Assembly (NCBI RefSeq): GCF_900107925.1
Contig: NZ_FNUJ01000001.1
Span: 806,001-870,000, forward strand
Source of the DNA: Amycolatopsis pretoriensis
GTDB lineage: Bacteria; Actinomycetota; Actinomycetes; Mycobacteriales; Pseudonocardiaceae
Direction: 5' to 3'
Length of the DNA: 64,000 nt
Shown: positions 8,895 through 19,066 of the stretch, piece by piece
Numbering within the stretch: position 1 is the stretch's first letter
Layout of the letters: each line of letters opens with the position of its first letter
Position numbers and translations under genes: made by a program
Notes under the pieces: generated by a model
Database searches by the model: none
Told to the model about the DNA's origin: nothing
What the model saw: the letters and a program-made list of their open reading frames with translations, nothing else

Positions 8895-9767
8895 TCACCG
8901 AGCCGGGACGCACCCCAGCTCGGTGAGCACGTACCGCGCGTTGGCCGAGATGACCGGGTTGGTGTGCCGGTAGTACGGCAGCTGGATCACCGCCATCGAG
9001 AGCGCCCGGCCGCGGCCGCGTGCCCAGGTGGCGTCATCGGCGTCGACGTCCTCGCGGAAAGCGTGCCGGGTCTCGGCGGTGAGCAGGTTCCAGGCCGGGA
9101 TCAGGTCGATCGCCGGGTCGCCGAGGCCCGCGGTCGCCCAGTCGAGGACGCCGCTCAGCCGGCCGTCGCGCAGCAGGAGGTTGCTCGGCATCAGGTCGCC
9201 GTGCAGCCAGCACGGCGGCTCGGTCCACGGTGGAGCGTCGAGCGCTTCGGCCCACACCGCGAGCGCGGCCTCCGGGTCGAACGGCTCGCCGGTACGGCTC
9301 AGCTCGTCGATCGCCTCGCGGGTGGCCGGATCCACTGTGGACAGCGGCCGCCCGCGGCGGGCCGGGGGACCCGCCGCCCGGTTCGCCCGGACCGCGAGGA
9401 CGAACTCCGCCAGGCCGGTGGCGGCGCGGCCTTCGCGTGCCGGTGAGCCGTCGAGCCAGCCGTGCACCGCCCACGGCCACGGATATCCCTCGGCCGGTTC
9501 GCCCACGGCGACGACAGCGGGGACCGCGACCGGCAGCTCACCCAGGGCACCGAGAACCCGGCGTTCCTTCGCGATGTCGCCGGCACCGCCCTCGGTGAGC
9601 GGAAGCCGGACGGTCAGCTCGTCCCCGAGGCGGTACACGGCGTTGACCGTGCCGCCCGACGCCAGGGGAGTGACCGGGAGGTCCGCCCACCGCGGGAACT
9701 GCCCGCGCACCAGCCGCCGGACCAGCGTCGTGTCGACGGTGTGCTCGTCGGCGTGCATCCGGCCCAT
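8895..9767 (-). CDS. Aminoglycoside phosphotransferase/choline-kinase-fold protein
   Basis: The 290-residue protein has the APH fold motifs: ASGGTVNAVYRLGDELTVRLP (nucleotide loop), the catalytic loop WLHGDLMPSNLLL and the metal motif DWATAGLGDPAIDL. Such proteins phosphorylate small hydroxylated molecules; the substrate cannot be read from the sequence, and antibiotic resistance should not be assumed. ATG 9767 is used, and ATG 9758 is an alternative because no strong ribosome site is visible. It is divergent from argG, with a 92-bp gap filled by the argG promoter, and convergent with glpD. Confidence 0.85.
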   Translation of the reverse strand: MGRMHADEHTVDTTLVRRLVRGQFPRWADLPVTPLASGGTVNAVYRLGDELTVRLPLTEGGAGDIAKERRVLGALGELPVAVPAVVAVGEPAEGYPWPWAVHGWLDGSPAREGRAATGLAEFVLAVRANRAAGPPARRGRPLSTVDPATREAIDELSRTGEPFDPEAALAVWAEALDAPPWTEPPCWLHGDLMPSNLLLRDGRLSGVLDWATAGLGDPAIDLIPAWNLLTAETRHAFREDVDADDATWARGRGRALSMAVIQLPYYRHTNPVISANARYVLTELGCVPAR

Positions 9768-9823
9768 GTGATCACCGAACCACGCACGTCAACGGGGTTT
9801 CCGTGACTCGGCACACCCCCGGA

Positions 9824-11305
<1,482 letters not shown>

Positions 11306-11317
11306 TCGCCCACGACC

Positions 11318-11353
11318 CGAAGGCGGCACTTTCACGTGAAAGTGCCGCCTTCG
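11318..11353. terminator. 36-bp perfect palindrome, bidirectional terminator
   Basis: The arms CGAAGGCGGCACTTTCAC and its exact reverse complement meet with no loop base, giving a 36-bp perfect palindrome. It lies between the convergent ends of argG (11305) and the oxidoreductase (11360), so it most likely stops transcription from both sides. It has no T-tract, as is common for actinobacterial terminators. Confidence 0.7.
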
Positions 11354-11359
11354 GCGCGT

Positions 11360-12367
11360 TCAGGGGACGAGCACGACCTTGCCGGTCACCGTGCCGGATT
11401 CGGCCAGTGCCAGGGCTTTCCCGGCTTCGGTGAGCGGGATCCGGGCGGCGACCTGCGGCTTGAGGTCCCCCTTCGCCGCCAGCGCGAAGACGGCCGTGAG
11501 GTCTTCGGCGAGCCGCGCGCGGAAGCGGGCGAGGTTCCGCTTGCCGCCCCAGACGTTGTAGAAGTGCGCGCGACGGCGGTTCGGCAGGAGGTTCCACCAC
11601 AGCAGCCGCGCGAAAAGCTTGAGCACCGGCAGCCGCGAGTTGCCCGTCTCGTCCTTGGTGGACGCGCTGCCGTAGGCGAGCAAGGCACCGCCGGGCGCGA
11701 GCAGCCGGAAGGAGTCGACGATGCCGGGCCCGCCGACGTGGTCGAAGACGGCGTCGACGCCCCGGGGAGCCAGCTTGCGGACCTGGACCGGGACGTCGCC
11801 GCGGTAGTCCAGCGCCGTGGCGCCGAGCGCGGTGACGACGTCGAGGTTGCGGGCCGACGCCGTGCCGATCACCGTGATCCCGGCCGCGCGGGCGAGCTGG
11901 ACGAGCGTGCTGCCGACGCCGCCGCTCGCGCCGTGGACCAGGATCGTCCCGCCGGTTTTCACCTTCGCCCACCGGTGCAGCATCTGGTACGCCGTGATGC
12001 CGTTGACCACGAAGGTTTCGGCCTCGGCCGCGTCGAGTTCTTCGGGGACGGGCACCAGGTCGGCCTCCGGGAGGACGACGTGGCTGCTCCACCCGCCGAC
12101 CTTGGTCATGGCGGCCACGCGACGCCCGGCCAGGGCGCGGTCTCCGGCTTCGACCACCGTGCCGACCACGTCGTAGCCAGGCACGAACGGGAACGGCGGC
12201 TGGTCGTAGTACTTGCCCCGCCGCATCTGCTGCTCGGCGAAGGAGATCCCGCTCGCCTCGACGCGGAGCAGCGCTTCGCCGGCGCCCAGGGGCGGCAGCT
12301 CACGGTGTTCGACGCGCAGGCCGTCCGGCTCGACGAGGCCGGGGAGGACGATCTCGGTGATGTTCAC
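11360..12367 (-). CDS. Zinc-independent MDR-family quinone oxidoreductase
   Basis: The 335-residue protein has the medium-chain dehydrogenase layout: a GroES-like N-terminal domain (LLRVEASGISFAEQQMRRG, PFPFVPGYDVVGTV) and a Rossmann domain with ILVHGASGGVGSTLVQLAR. The zinc ligands of alcohol dehydrogenases are absent, so an NADPH:quinone or enone reductase activity is likely. GTG 12367 has GGAAGG 7 nt upstream. It is transcribed away from its TetR gene upstream on the same strand, and both carry the same operator in their promoters, so TetR probably represses it until an electrophilic or lipophilic compound appears. Confidence 0.88.
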   Translation of the reverse strand: MNITEIVLPGLVEPDGLRVEHRELPPLGAGEALLRVEASGISFAEQQMRRGKYYDQPPFPFVPGYDVVGTVVEAGDRALAGRRVAAMTKVGGWSSHVVLPEADLVPVPEELDAAEAETFVVNGITAYQMLHRWAKVKTGGTILVHGASGGVGSTLVQLARAAGITVIGTASARNLDVVTALGATALDYRGDVPVQVRKLAPRGVDAVFDHVGGPGIVDSFRLLAPGGALLAYGSASTKDETGNSRLPVLKLFARLLWWNLLPNRRRAHFYNVWGGKRNLARFRARLAEDLTAVFALAAKGDLKPQVAARIPLTEAGKALALAESGTVTGKVVLVP

Positions 12368-12386
12368 GGTGGTTCCTTCCAGAGGT

Positions 12387-12406
12387 GAGTGACTGGTCAA
12401 TCACTC
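12387..12406. promoter_or_regulatory. TetR operator before the oxidoreductase
   Basis: GAGTGA, 8 bp, TCACTC form an inverted repeat just upstream of the oxidoreductase ribosome site. The same arms and spacing recur at 13010-13029 in front of the TetR gene, which argues for one regulator controlling both genes. Confidence 0.75.
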
Positions 12407-12437
12407 GACGGGCACGAAAAAAAGGGCTGGGTAGCGC

Positions 12438-13007
12438 TCAGTTCTTGCCGGGGTGGCGGATGCCGGCGGCGAGGAGCGCGGCCCACTCGCCGGCGTGCTC
12501 GTCGAGGTCGAGGGTGGCGATGAGGTGGCAGAGCTGCCCGTAGGCGATGAACCGCTGCACCTGCTCGCCCTCGGCGCCGGAGCGCGTCAGGGCGAACTCG
12601 GTCACCTTCGCCAGCCCGCGGCGCACGGCGTCGGCGATCTCGGGGGTGTCGGCGGCGGACTGGGCGTGCACCTGCAGCATCAGCAGGTTCCGGTCGGCGA
12701 TGAGTTCGGCGTAGGCGCCGCCCATCTCGTAGAGGATCTTGCCGGGGTCTTCGCCGTCGGCGCGGGCGGCGCCGTTGGAGAGGGCGTGCGTGACGAGTTC
12801 GTAGCACCGGTCGAGCGCGGCGACGAAGAGGGAAACCTTGCCGGGGAACAACTTGAAGACGTAGGCGGGGGAGATGTCGGCCCGGTCGGCCACCGCGCTG
12901 ATCGGCGTCCCGTGGAACCCGCCCCGCGCGAACTCGGCGATGGCGGCGTCGACGACGACATCCCGCCGGGCGTCGGAGGTGGAGAGGGTGGCACCGCGTT
13001 TCGTCAT
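12438..13007 (-). CDS. TetR-family repressor
   Basis: The 189-residue protein has a typical N-terminal TetR helix-turn-helix (VVDAAIAEFARGGFHGTPIS, then ADRADISPAYVFKLFPGKVSLFVAALD) and a divergent ligand domain. ATG 13007 is chosen because a TGGACA-N18-TACAGT promoter on the minus strand would start transcription at about this codon; no ribosome site precedes it. The frame remains open far upstream, but those codons look non-coding. Operator copies at 13010-13029 and 12387-12406 predict autoregulation and control of the downstream oxidoreductase. Confidence 0.88.
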   Translation of the reverse strand: MTKRGATLSTSDARRDVVVDAAIAEFARGGFHGTPISAVADRADISPAYVFKLFPGKVSLFVAALDRCYELVTHALSNGAARADGEDPGKILYEMGGAYAELIADRNLLMLQVHAQSAADTPEIADAVRRGLAKVTEFALTRSGAEGEQVQRFIAYGQLCHLIATLDLDEHAGEWAALLAAGIRHPGKN

Positions 13008-13009
13008 GT

Positions 13010-13029
13010 GAGTGACTGTACACTCACTC
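13010..13029. promoter_or_regulatory. TetR autoregulatory operator
   Basis: GAGTGA, 8 bp (CTGTACAC), TCACTC lie 2 bp upstream of the TetR ATG and span the predicted -10 of its leaderless promoter. The arms and spacing are identical to the site at 12387. Confidence 0.75.
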
Positions 13030-13149
13030 TCGTGGCCGTGTCCAGTTCCGGGCGGCGTCCGGCTTCGGTCAGAACCGCCCGCGAGGCCCCCGGGCTCGAT
13101 ATACCTGCTGGGGTGGGCAGGCGGCCCACGCCGGCTCGGGGAGGAACCG

Positions 13150-13689
13150 ATGAAGTTTTCCAAGAGGCTCGTGGCCGCGTTCTTCACTTCGGTGGCGGCG
13201 GCGGGGATCGTGCTCGCGGGCGCGCCTGCGGCCTCGGCCGCGAAGCCGTTCTGCGACGTGAACCTGGGCAGTGGCGCGGAAACGTGCTTCGCCACCGCGG
13301 ACGGTCTCCGCGGCTACGAGGCCGCGGCGGCACTCGCTCCGGTGGTCACCGTCTTCAAGAGCGTCAGCTACCTGGGGGACCAGGGGTTCTTCAACTACAC
13401 CAACGTCTACAACCGCACCACGTGCACCGCGGCGGACAGTCCGCACGAAGCCTCGGACGGCGACCTGCGGGACGCCTTCTACCAGAACACCGGCGCGCTG
13501 ATGGATCGTTCGATCAGTTCGATCTACATCCGGCCGGGGTCGGGTTGCCGCGTCCGGGTGTTCGACGGCATCGGCTTCACCGGTTCCTCGAAGCTCGTCA
13601 CCGACAACGCGGTCCACGGTTGTGACGACATCCGCTACTGCTTCCCCGAGGACTGGAGCAACCGCATCCGCTCGCTCTGGATCAGCTGA
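13150..13689 (+). CDS. Small secreted protein, possibly beta/gamma-crystallin-like
   Basis: The 179-residue product begins with a clear signal peptide (MKFSKRL, hydrophobic core, ASAA) and continues with a Cys-containing exported domain. The pattern CRVRVFDGIGFTGSSKLV and an earlier TVFKSVSYLGDQGFF resemble the strand-and-turn repeats of beta/gamma-crystallin-like actinobacterial proteins and family I36 peptidase inhibitors. ATG 13150 has GAGGAA upstream. It is convergent with a trypsin-like protease, so an inhibitor role is conceivable but not shown. Confidence 0.7.
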   Translation: MKFSKRLVAAFFTSVAAAGIVLAGAPAASAAKPFCDVNLGSGAETCFATADGLRGYEAAAALAPVVTVFKSVSYLGDQGFFNYTNVYNRTTCTAADSPHEASDGDLRDAFYQNTGALMDRSISSIYIRPGSGCRVRVFDGIGFTGSSKLVTDNAVHGCDDIRYCFPEDWSNRIRSLWIS

Positions 13690-13693
13690 ACGC

Positions 13694-13732
13694 GCGCGCC
13701 CGTCGGGTCCACAGTGGACTCGACGGGCGCGC
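13694..13732. terminator. Bidirectional terminator hairpin
   Basis: GCGCGCCCGTCG (13694-13705) pairs perfectly with CGACGGGCGCGC (13721-13732), and the enclosed GTCCACAGTGGAC is itself palindromic and extends the stem. It sits between convergent stops at 13689 and 13739. There is no T-tract. Confidence 0.7.
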
Positions 13733-13738
13733 CACGCC

Positions 13739-14440
13739 TCAGACGCCCGCGGTGGACGAGATCCAGTCCCGGTACTCGGTGATGTTGATGTACGCCGTGT
13801 ACGACTGGCGGTCGCTCGTCGAGGCCACGCCCACCTGCTTGCCGTTCGCGTACATCGGGCCGCCCGAGTCGCCGCCCGCCGTGATGCCGTCGCCGCGGTT
13901 CGCGCAGACCGACACCCCTGCCGCGCCGTCCGGGCAGTCGATCGACGTCACGCTCACCTTCGCCACCTTCAGCAGCTGGGACTGGCACTCGATCTCGGGC
14001 TTGTCCGTGCACGTCGCGCCCCAGCCGTACACCTCGGCCTGGTCGCCCACCTTCACGTCGCCCTCGCTGCCCAGCGGTGCGTAGTCCGTCTGCACCTGCT
14101 GGTCGATCTGGACCAGCGCGAGGTCGGAGTCCGGCGCCTCGTGCACCGACGTGGCGTTGACCGTCGTGCCCTTCGTCTGGTCGAGGTCGCCCACGTGGAA
14201 GCTGATCGGCTGGCCGCCCGCGCCCTGCGTGCAGTGGCGGGCGGTCAGGATCCAGTCCGGCGCGATGATCGTCGCCGAGCAGATCTCCTGGCCACCGGCG
14301 AACATCCGGGCCGCGGAGTGGAGCGAGTCGGCGTTGCTCCCGTCGATGATGGCCGGCTGGGCCGCCGGCGACGGCGCTGCCGCCGCGAGGGCCGAGAACA
14401 AGACGCCGGAGACGACTACGCCGGTTCGCGCGATACGCAC
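13739..14440 (-). CDS. Secreted trypsin-like serine protease (S1)
   Basis: The 233-residue precursor has an N-terminal signal peptide (hydrophobic residues about 8-27) and then IIDGSNAD, where cleavage would create the mature N-terminus. The catalytic triad is visible: His69 in LTARHC, Asp106 in DSDLALV and Ser192 in GGDSGGP, and Cys54/Cys70 bracket the histidine. It should be an active extracellular endopeptidase. GTG 14440 is taken as start, with AGGAGG 11 nt upstream. It is divergent from the AfsR-type regulator. Confidence 0.92.
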   Translation of the reverse strand: MRIARTGVVVSGVLFSALAAAAPSPAAQPAIIDGSNADSLHSAARMFAGGQEICSATIIAPDWILTARHCTQGAGGQPISFHVGDLDQTKGTTVNATSVHEAPDSDLALVQIDQQVQTDYAPLGSEGDVKVGDQAEVYGWGATCTDKPEIECQSQLLKVAKVSVTSIDCPDGAAGVSVCANRGDGITAGGDSGGPMYANGKQVGVASTSDRQSYTAYINITEYRDWISSTAGV

Positions 14441-14713
14441 TTTAGGATCAACCTCCTGCCGCGGACCGAGGCCTCGCGGTGACGTGTGGTGAAGGACACG
14501 CCTACCGTCACCGGTGTGGGTGAATCTCCGAAACCCGCCGATAGTCGGTTGATCCACAACGCGACTTTCGTCGTGCGCCGTCCGGCGGAACCGGTGACAT
14601 GTCCTGGTCCGCTGTCCCGAATGTGCGCGAATCCCGCACGAGGTGCGGCGACACCCGGTTACAGTCCGGCCACTGGGTGCCGCCTGGGGGCGGCCGCGGG
14701 AACGGGGTGCGCG

Positions 14714-17455
14714 ATGGGGCCTGAAGTGCGGTTTCACCTGCTCGGACCGCTGACCGTGACGGCCGGCGGCCGGCCGGTGCCGCTCGGCGGGCGGAAGCAG
14801 CGGGTGCTGCTGGCCCACCTCCTGCTCAACGCGAACCGGACCGTCGCGCCGGGGCAGCTCGTCGACACGATCTGGCCCGGTGAGCCGCCGACGTCCGCCA
14901 CCGCCAACCTGCAGACCTACGTGTGGCGCCTGCGCCGGCTGCTGCCCGAGGGTGCCGCCCTGCGCACGCAGGGCCCGGGCTACTCGCTGGTCGTCGACCC
15001 CGGCGACGTCGACGTGCACCGGTTCGCCCGGCTCGTCGCCGACGCCGCGCGGGCCGACGTGCCCGAGACGGCGGTGAAGCTGCTCGCCGAGGCGGAGTCG
15101 CTGTGGCGCGGCGATCCCCTGGAAGACCTGCCGACGGCGCCGGCGTGGGACGCCGAACTCGGGCGGCTCGTCGAGAACCGGCTGGCCGCCGTCGAGGAAC
15201 GGCTCGCGCTGCAGGTGCGCCTCGGCCGGCACGACGCGGCGATCGCCGAGCTCACCGTCCTGCTGGCCGAACACCCGTACCGCGAACGGCTCTGGCGGCA
15301 GTACCTGCTCGCGCTGACCGGCGCGGGCCGCCGGGCCGAAGCGCTCCAGGCGTACTCGACGGCCCGCGAGCGCCTGGTCACCGACCTCGGTGTCGAACCC
15401 GGGGCGGACCTGCGGGCCGTGCAGACGGCGATCCTCGCTGACGAACCGGTGGCGCCACCGGTTCCCCCGCCGCTGCGCCAGCTTCCCGCCGACCTGCCCG
15501 ACTTCACCGGCCGCACGGAGTACGTCCGGGAGCTGACCGACGCGCTGGGGCCGGCGCCGGTCGTGCTGACCGGCGCACCGGGGACCGGCAAGACGGCGCT
15601 GGCGATGCACGTCGCCCACCGCCTCGCCGGCCGTTTTCCCGACGGGCAGCTGTACGTCGACCTCGCGGGCACCGGCGCCCCGCGCGACCCGGCCGAGGTG
15701 CTCGCCGACTTCCTGCACGCCTTGGGCGTCACCGGGAACACCGTCCCGGCCGGGCTCGGCCAGCGGGCCGCGGTGTTCCGCTCCCGCCTGGCCGGCCGGC
15801 GGGTGCTGCTGGTGCTCGACGACGCCGCGACGGCCGCGCAGGTCCGCCCCCTGCTGCCCGGGGACGCCGGGTGCGCCGTGCTGGTGACCACCCGCGGGCG
15901 GCTGCCGGAGCTGGCCGGCGCGAAGCACGTCGAACTGCCGGTGTTCGGCGAGCGCGAAGCCCTCGACCTGCTGGCCGGCGTGGCGGGCGGCGACCGGGTC
16001 GTCGGCGAACCGGCCGAGGCGGCGGCGATCGTGCGCTGCTGCGGCTACCTGCCGCTGGCGATCCGCGTCGCGGGCGCGCGGCTGGCCGGGCGGCAGGCGT
16101 GGAGCCTGCGGACGCTGCACGAGCGGCTGGCCGACGAGTCGAGCCGGCTCAACGAGCTGCGCGTCGGCGACCTCGGCGTCCGGGCGAGCTTCGAGCTGAG
16201 CCTGCGCCAGCTGCCCGCGCCCGCGCGGACGGCGTTCTGCCGCTCCGCGGTGCTGGGCGCGCAGGACTTCCCGAGCTGGGTCCTCGACGCGCTCCTCGAT
16301 CGCGCGGACGCGCACGAGGTGCTCGACGTGCTCGTCGACGCGAACCTCGTCGCGTTGGTGGGGCGGGATTCCCGGGACCGGCCGCGGTACCGGCTGCACG
16401 ACCTCCTGCGCTGCCACGCGGCGGAACTGCTGTCCGCGCAACCGATCGCGGTGCGCCGGGACGCGCTCGCCCGGGTGCTGACGGTCCTGCTGGCGCTGGC
16501 GAAGTCCGCGGCGGCGAGCCTGCCCCCGGCGTTCGGCGCGATGACCGGGCCGCCGGTCGGGCCGCCGGTGCCGCCGGCCGGGCCCGCCGATCCGCTGGGC
16601 TGGTTCACGGCCGAACGCAAGCTGCTGGCGGCCGCGGTCCAGCTGGCCGCGGACGCGGGTCTCGACGAGCTGGCCTGGCAGCTGACGGCGACGGCGGTCC
16701 CGTTCTACGACCTGCGCGGCGCGTACGACGACTGGCGCCGAAGCCACCTGACGGCGCTGGCCGCGGTCGAGGCGGCGGGCAACCGCCTCGGCGCGGCCGT
16801 GCTGCACCGCGGGCTCGGCCAGGTCCGCCTGTACCACGACGAATACGCGGACGCGGTCCGCGACATGGAGCACTCGGCGTCGCTGTTCGCCGCATTGGGC
16901 GACGTGCGCGGGGAAGCCCTCGCGGTGGCGGGCCTGGGCACGGTGGCGCGCGTCCGCGACCGGCCGCGGGACGCGCTCGAGTTCTACCGCAAGGCCCTCG
17001 CCGGGCTGGAGCGGGCGGGCGACCGCCGGGGCGTCGCCCAGCTGCGGACCTCCTTGGGCACGACGTACGCGTTGCTGGGGGCGTTCGAAGAAGCGGATTC
17101 CTGGCTGCGGCAGGCCCGTGACCTGGCCCGGGAGATCGAGGACCCGCACCGCGAGGCGAAGGTGCTGACCGAGCTGGGGACGCTGCACCGGGAGCGGGGC
17201 CGGCTGCCGGAGTCGCTGACGTGCCTGCGGTCGGCGCTGGGCATCCTCGAGGACCTCGACGACGAGCGGTGCAGCGCGTACGCGTTGCTCGGCATCGGCC
17301 AGACGCTGCTGGCGGCCGGCGAGCGGACCCAGGCGCGCGGGGTGTGCGACCGCGCGTTGCGGGTGTTCCGGGAGACCGGGAACCGGCAGGGGGAGACGAC
17401 GGGCTTGGAGCTGCTGGAGCAGGTCCGGCGGCGGCTGACCCCGGCCCGCACGTGA
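14714..17455 (+). CDS. AfsR/SARP-type regulator (BTAD, NB-ARC, TPR)
   Basis: The 913-residue protein has three parts: an OmpR-type DNA-binding wing (VRFHLLGPLTVTAGG..., residues 1-95), a bacterial transcriptional activation domain (about 100-250, LAEHPYRERLWRQYLLAL) and an NB-ARC ATPase with Walker A GAPGTGKTALAMH and Walker B VLLVLDDA, followed by C-terminal TPR-like helical repeats (650-900). AfsR-type proteins are activators of secondary metabolism and development, switched by nucleotide binding. ATG 14714 starts the conserved domain. No biosynthetic cluster is visible nearby, and its immediate neighbours are exported proteases. Confidence 0.9.
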   Translation: MGPEVRFHLLGPLTVTAGGRPVPLGGRKQRVLLAHLLLNANRTVAPGQLVDTIWPGEPPTSATANLQTYVWRLRRLLPEGAALRTQGPGYSLVVDPGDVDVHRFARLVADAARADVPETAVKLLAEAESLWRGDPLEDLPTAPAWDAELGRLVENRLAAVEERLALQVRLGRHDAAIAELTVLLAEHPYRERLWRQYLLALTGAGRRAEALQAYSTARERLVTDLGVEPGADLRAVQTAILADEPVAPPVPPPLRQLPADLPDFTGRTEYVRELTDALGPAPVVLTGAPGTGKTALAMHVAHRLAGRFPDGQLYVDLAGTGAPRDPAEVLADFLHALGVTGNTVPAGLGQRAAVFRSRLAGRRVLLVLDDAATAAQVRPLLPGDAGCAVLVTTRGRLPELAGAKHVELPVFGEREALDLLAGVAGGDRVVGEPAEAAAIVRCCGYLPLAIRVAGARLAGRQAWSLRTLHERLADESSRLNELRVGDLGVRASFELSLRQLPAPARTAFCRSAVLGAQDFPSWVLDALLDRADAHEVLDVLVDANLVALVGRDSRDRPRYRLHDLLRCHAAELLSAQPIAVRRDALARVLTVLLALAKSAAASLPPAFGAMTGPPVGPPVPPAGPADPLGWFTAERKLLAAAVQLAADAGLDELAWQLTATAVPFYDLRGAYDDWRRSHLTALAAVEAAGNRLGAAVLHRGLGQVRLYHDEYADAVRDMEHSASLFAALGDVRGEALAVAGLGTVARVRDRPRDALEFYRKALAGLERAGDRRGVAQLRTSLGTTYALLGAFEEADSWLRQARDLAREIEDPHREAKVLTELGTLHRERGRLPESLTCLRSALGILEDLDDERCSAYALLGIGQTLLAAGERTQARGVCDRALRVFRETGNRQGETTGLELLEQVRRRLTPART

Positions 17456-17504
17456 GCGCGGCCGGCCGGGTGCGCTGCTCCCGCGCCCGGCCCCCGCGCC
17501 GCGA

Positions 17505-18005
17505 TCAGTTGCTGTTGCCCGGCTTCCAGCCCAGGTAGTTCGCGAAGTAGCCCTGCCGCGCGTGGCCGATCGCGCCGTTGACGCTCGTCGCCCACACGCC
17601 GCCGCTGCCGTCGGCGATGCCGACGTGGCCGTACGCCGAGATGTTCCAGAACACGAACGCGCCCCTCGGCGGGGTGCCGGTCGTGTGGCGGGCGCCGTCG
17701 GAGGAACGCCAGTGCTCGATCGCGCTCGCGTGGTGCGTCGTGCGGTTCCACGACAGCCGCGCGGCCTTCTCGCAATAGCCCTGGTACGCCGTGCTGCCGT
17801 TGCGGCTCGAATACCACGCGATCGCCTGCGCGGCGGTGCGGGCGGCGGCCAGGGCGGCCGGCGAATCGACGATCACCGCGCCCGGGTCGGCGATGTCGGC
17901 GGCGGTCACCTCCGCGTAGACGTCGGCCGGGGCGGCCGAGGCGACGGACGCGCCGCCGAAGAGCAGGGCGGCGGCGAGCGTGGCCGCCGGGTAGATCGTG
18001 CGCAT
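17505..18005 (-). CDS. Secreted CHAP/NlpC-P60-like amidase
   Basis: The 166-residue precursor starts with a signal peptide (MRTIYPAATLAAALLFGG...ASA). The mature domain carries YCEKAARLSW (Cys78) and SAYGHVGIAD (His127), followed by GVWATSVNG, an arrangement like the Cys-His thiol hydrolases of CHAP and NlpC/P60 type that cut peptidoglycan peptides. The family call rests on these short motifs. It is convergent with the AfsR-type gene and divergent from the DUF6801-like gene. Confidence 0.65.
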   Translation of the reverse strand: MRTIYPAATLAAALLFGGASVASAAPADVYAEVTAADIADPGAVIVDSPAALAAARTAAQAIAWYSSRNGSTAYQGYCEKAARLSWNRTTHHASAIEHWRSSDGARHTTGTPPRGAFVFWNISAYGHVGIADGSGGVWATSVNGAIGHARQGYFANYLGWKPGNSN

Positions 18006-18208
18006 GACTTCTCCCTCGGGGAACGGGGTTCCGACGCCGACGACCCTGCGCGCGCCCCCTACACCGGCACTACACCCGCGCGCTCGCGGTGCTGACGTGG
18101 GTGAGTGCGCGGGACCGGAAAATTGTCACCCCGGAAAACGCGCGTGACAAAAAACAAAGCCGTTCCCGCCGAAGCGCGTGACAAATTACGCAGCCACGGA
18201 AAAGCGCA

Positions 18209-18238
18209 TTGGCCGGTTGGGAAGTTTCCGCCTAGCAT
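18209..18238 (+). promoter_or_regulatory. Promoter of the DUF6801-like gene
   Basis: TTGGCC (18209-18214), an 18-bp spacer and TAGCAT (18233-18238) precede the gene by about 34 bp. Upstream lie two direct copies of GCGCGTGACAAA (18140 and 18174, 34 bp apart) and an inverted TTGTCAC near 18123, possible regulator half-sites. Confidence 0.45.
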
Positions 18239-18271
18239 CCGAAAGGCCGTTCGACGACGAAAGGACCAGAC

Positions 18272-18862
18272 ATGACGGAAACCCTCGTGCGGAAAAAGCG
18301 GTTCCGGGGAATCGGGCTGGCCGCGCTCCTGGCGTGCGCGGTGGCCGTGGTTTCCGCGGGACCGGCCGCGGCGGCCGAGAAATCGCTCACCTACAAGGGC
18401 GGCTTTCCGCTGATCGGCGACCAGCAGGTCACCGTCGTGGTCAAGGCGGACATCCCCGCCACCGCCACCGCGGGCACCCCCGTTTCGGTGCCGTTCAGCC
18501 TGGACGTCGACGCCGGGCAGGCGGCCGGCGACGGCCTGCGCCTGGTCGGGGCCACGAAGGTCTCGGGCAGCATCAAGTCCCAGGTGAACGTCGCGATCGG
18601 CGGCCAGTCGGTCGCCATCCCGATCGAGCTGCCCATTCCGGAGACGCCCGTTCCCGCCGAAGGCAGCCTGAAGTTCACCGCCCAGGGCCAGGTCGACTTC
18701 ACCGTTCCCGCCGGCACCCCGGCCGGGGAGGCCACGAGCAGCGTCGACGCCGCGGCGACCACCCACGTCGTCACCGACAGCGGGCTCGGCGAGTTCGACG
18801 TCGCGCTGACCCTCGACCCGCCGGACCAGGACGCCACCCTCGGCACGACGACGGTGAGCTGA
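18272..18862 (+). CDS. Exported DUF6801-like protein
   Basis: The 196-residue product has a signal peptide (residues 1-~35, ending GPAAAAE) and a mature domain beginning KSLTYKGGFPLIGDQQVTVVV. The TYxxxFPLIGxQ opening and all-beta, Gly/Val-rich character fit DUF6801, a family of actinobacterial exported proteins of unknown function. There are no Cys residues in the mature part and no membrane anchor. AAAGGA precedes ATG 18272. It lies in the secretome island between two peptidase genes. Confidence 0.75.
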   Translation: MTETLVRKKRFRGIGLAALLACAVAVVSAGPAAAAEKSLTYKGGFPLIGDQQVTVVVKADIPATATAGTPVSVPFSLDVDAGQAAGDGLRLVGATKVSGSIKSQVNVAIGGQSVAIPIELPIPETPVPAEGSLKFTAQGQVDFTVPAGTPAGEATSSVDAAATTHVVTDSGLGEFDVALTLDPPDQDATLGTTTVS

Positions 18863-19066
18863 CCTCCCGCGGCACCGTCCCGGCCCGCCGGAATCCGCCC
18901 GGCGGGCCGGAGTCGATGCCGGAATCCGGCACCCGGGAAATGCCGGGATCCGCCGGAAACCGTTCCCTCCCAACGTGATCCTCCCTTCGTAGGTACCGGG
19001 ATACCGGGCGTGCGCGGAGTATTTCTCGCCACCAGGTCGAATCCCCACCGGCTGGAGGAGCACTTC

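Noticed and set aside
8895-9767. Aminoglycoside resistance gene
   Set aside because: The APH fold is shared by many small-molecule kinases; there is no resistance-gene context or close motif match.
14714-17455. Secondary-metabolite gene cluster around the two SARP regulators
   Set aside because: No polyketide, peptide synthetase, terpene, RiPP or tailoring genes lie nearby.
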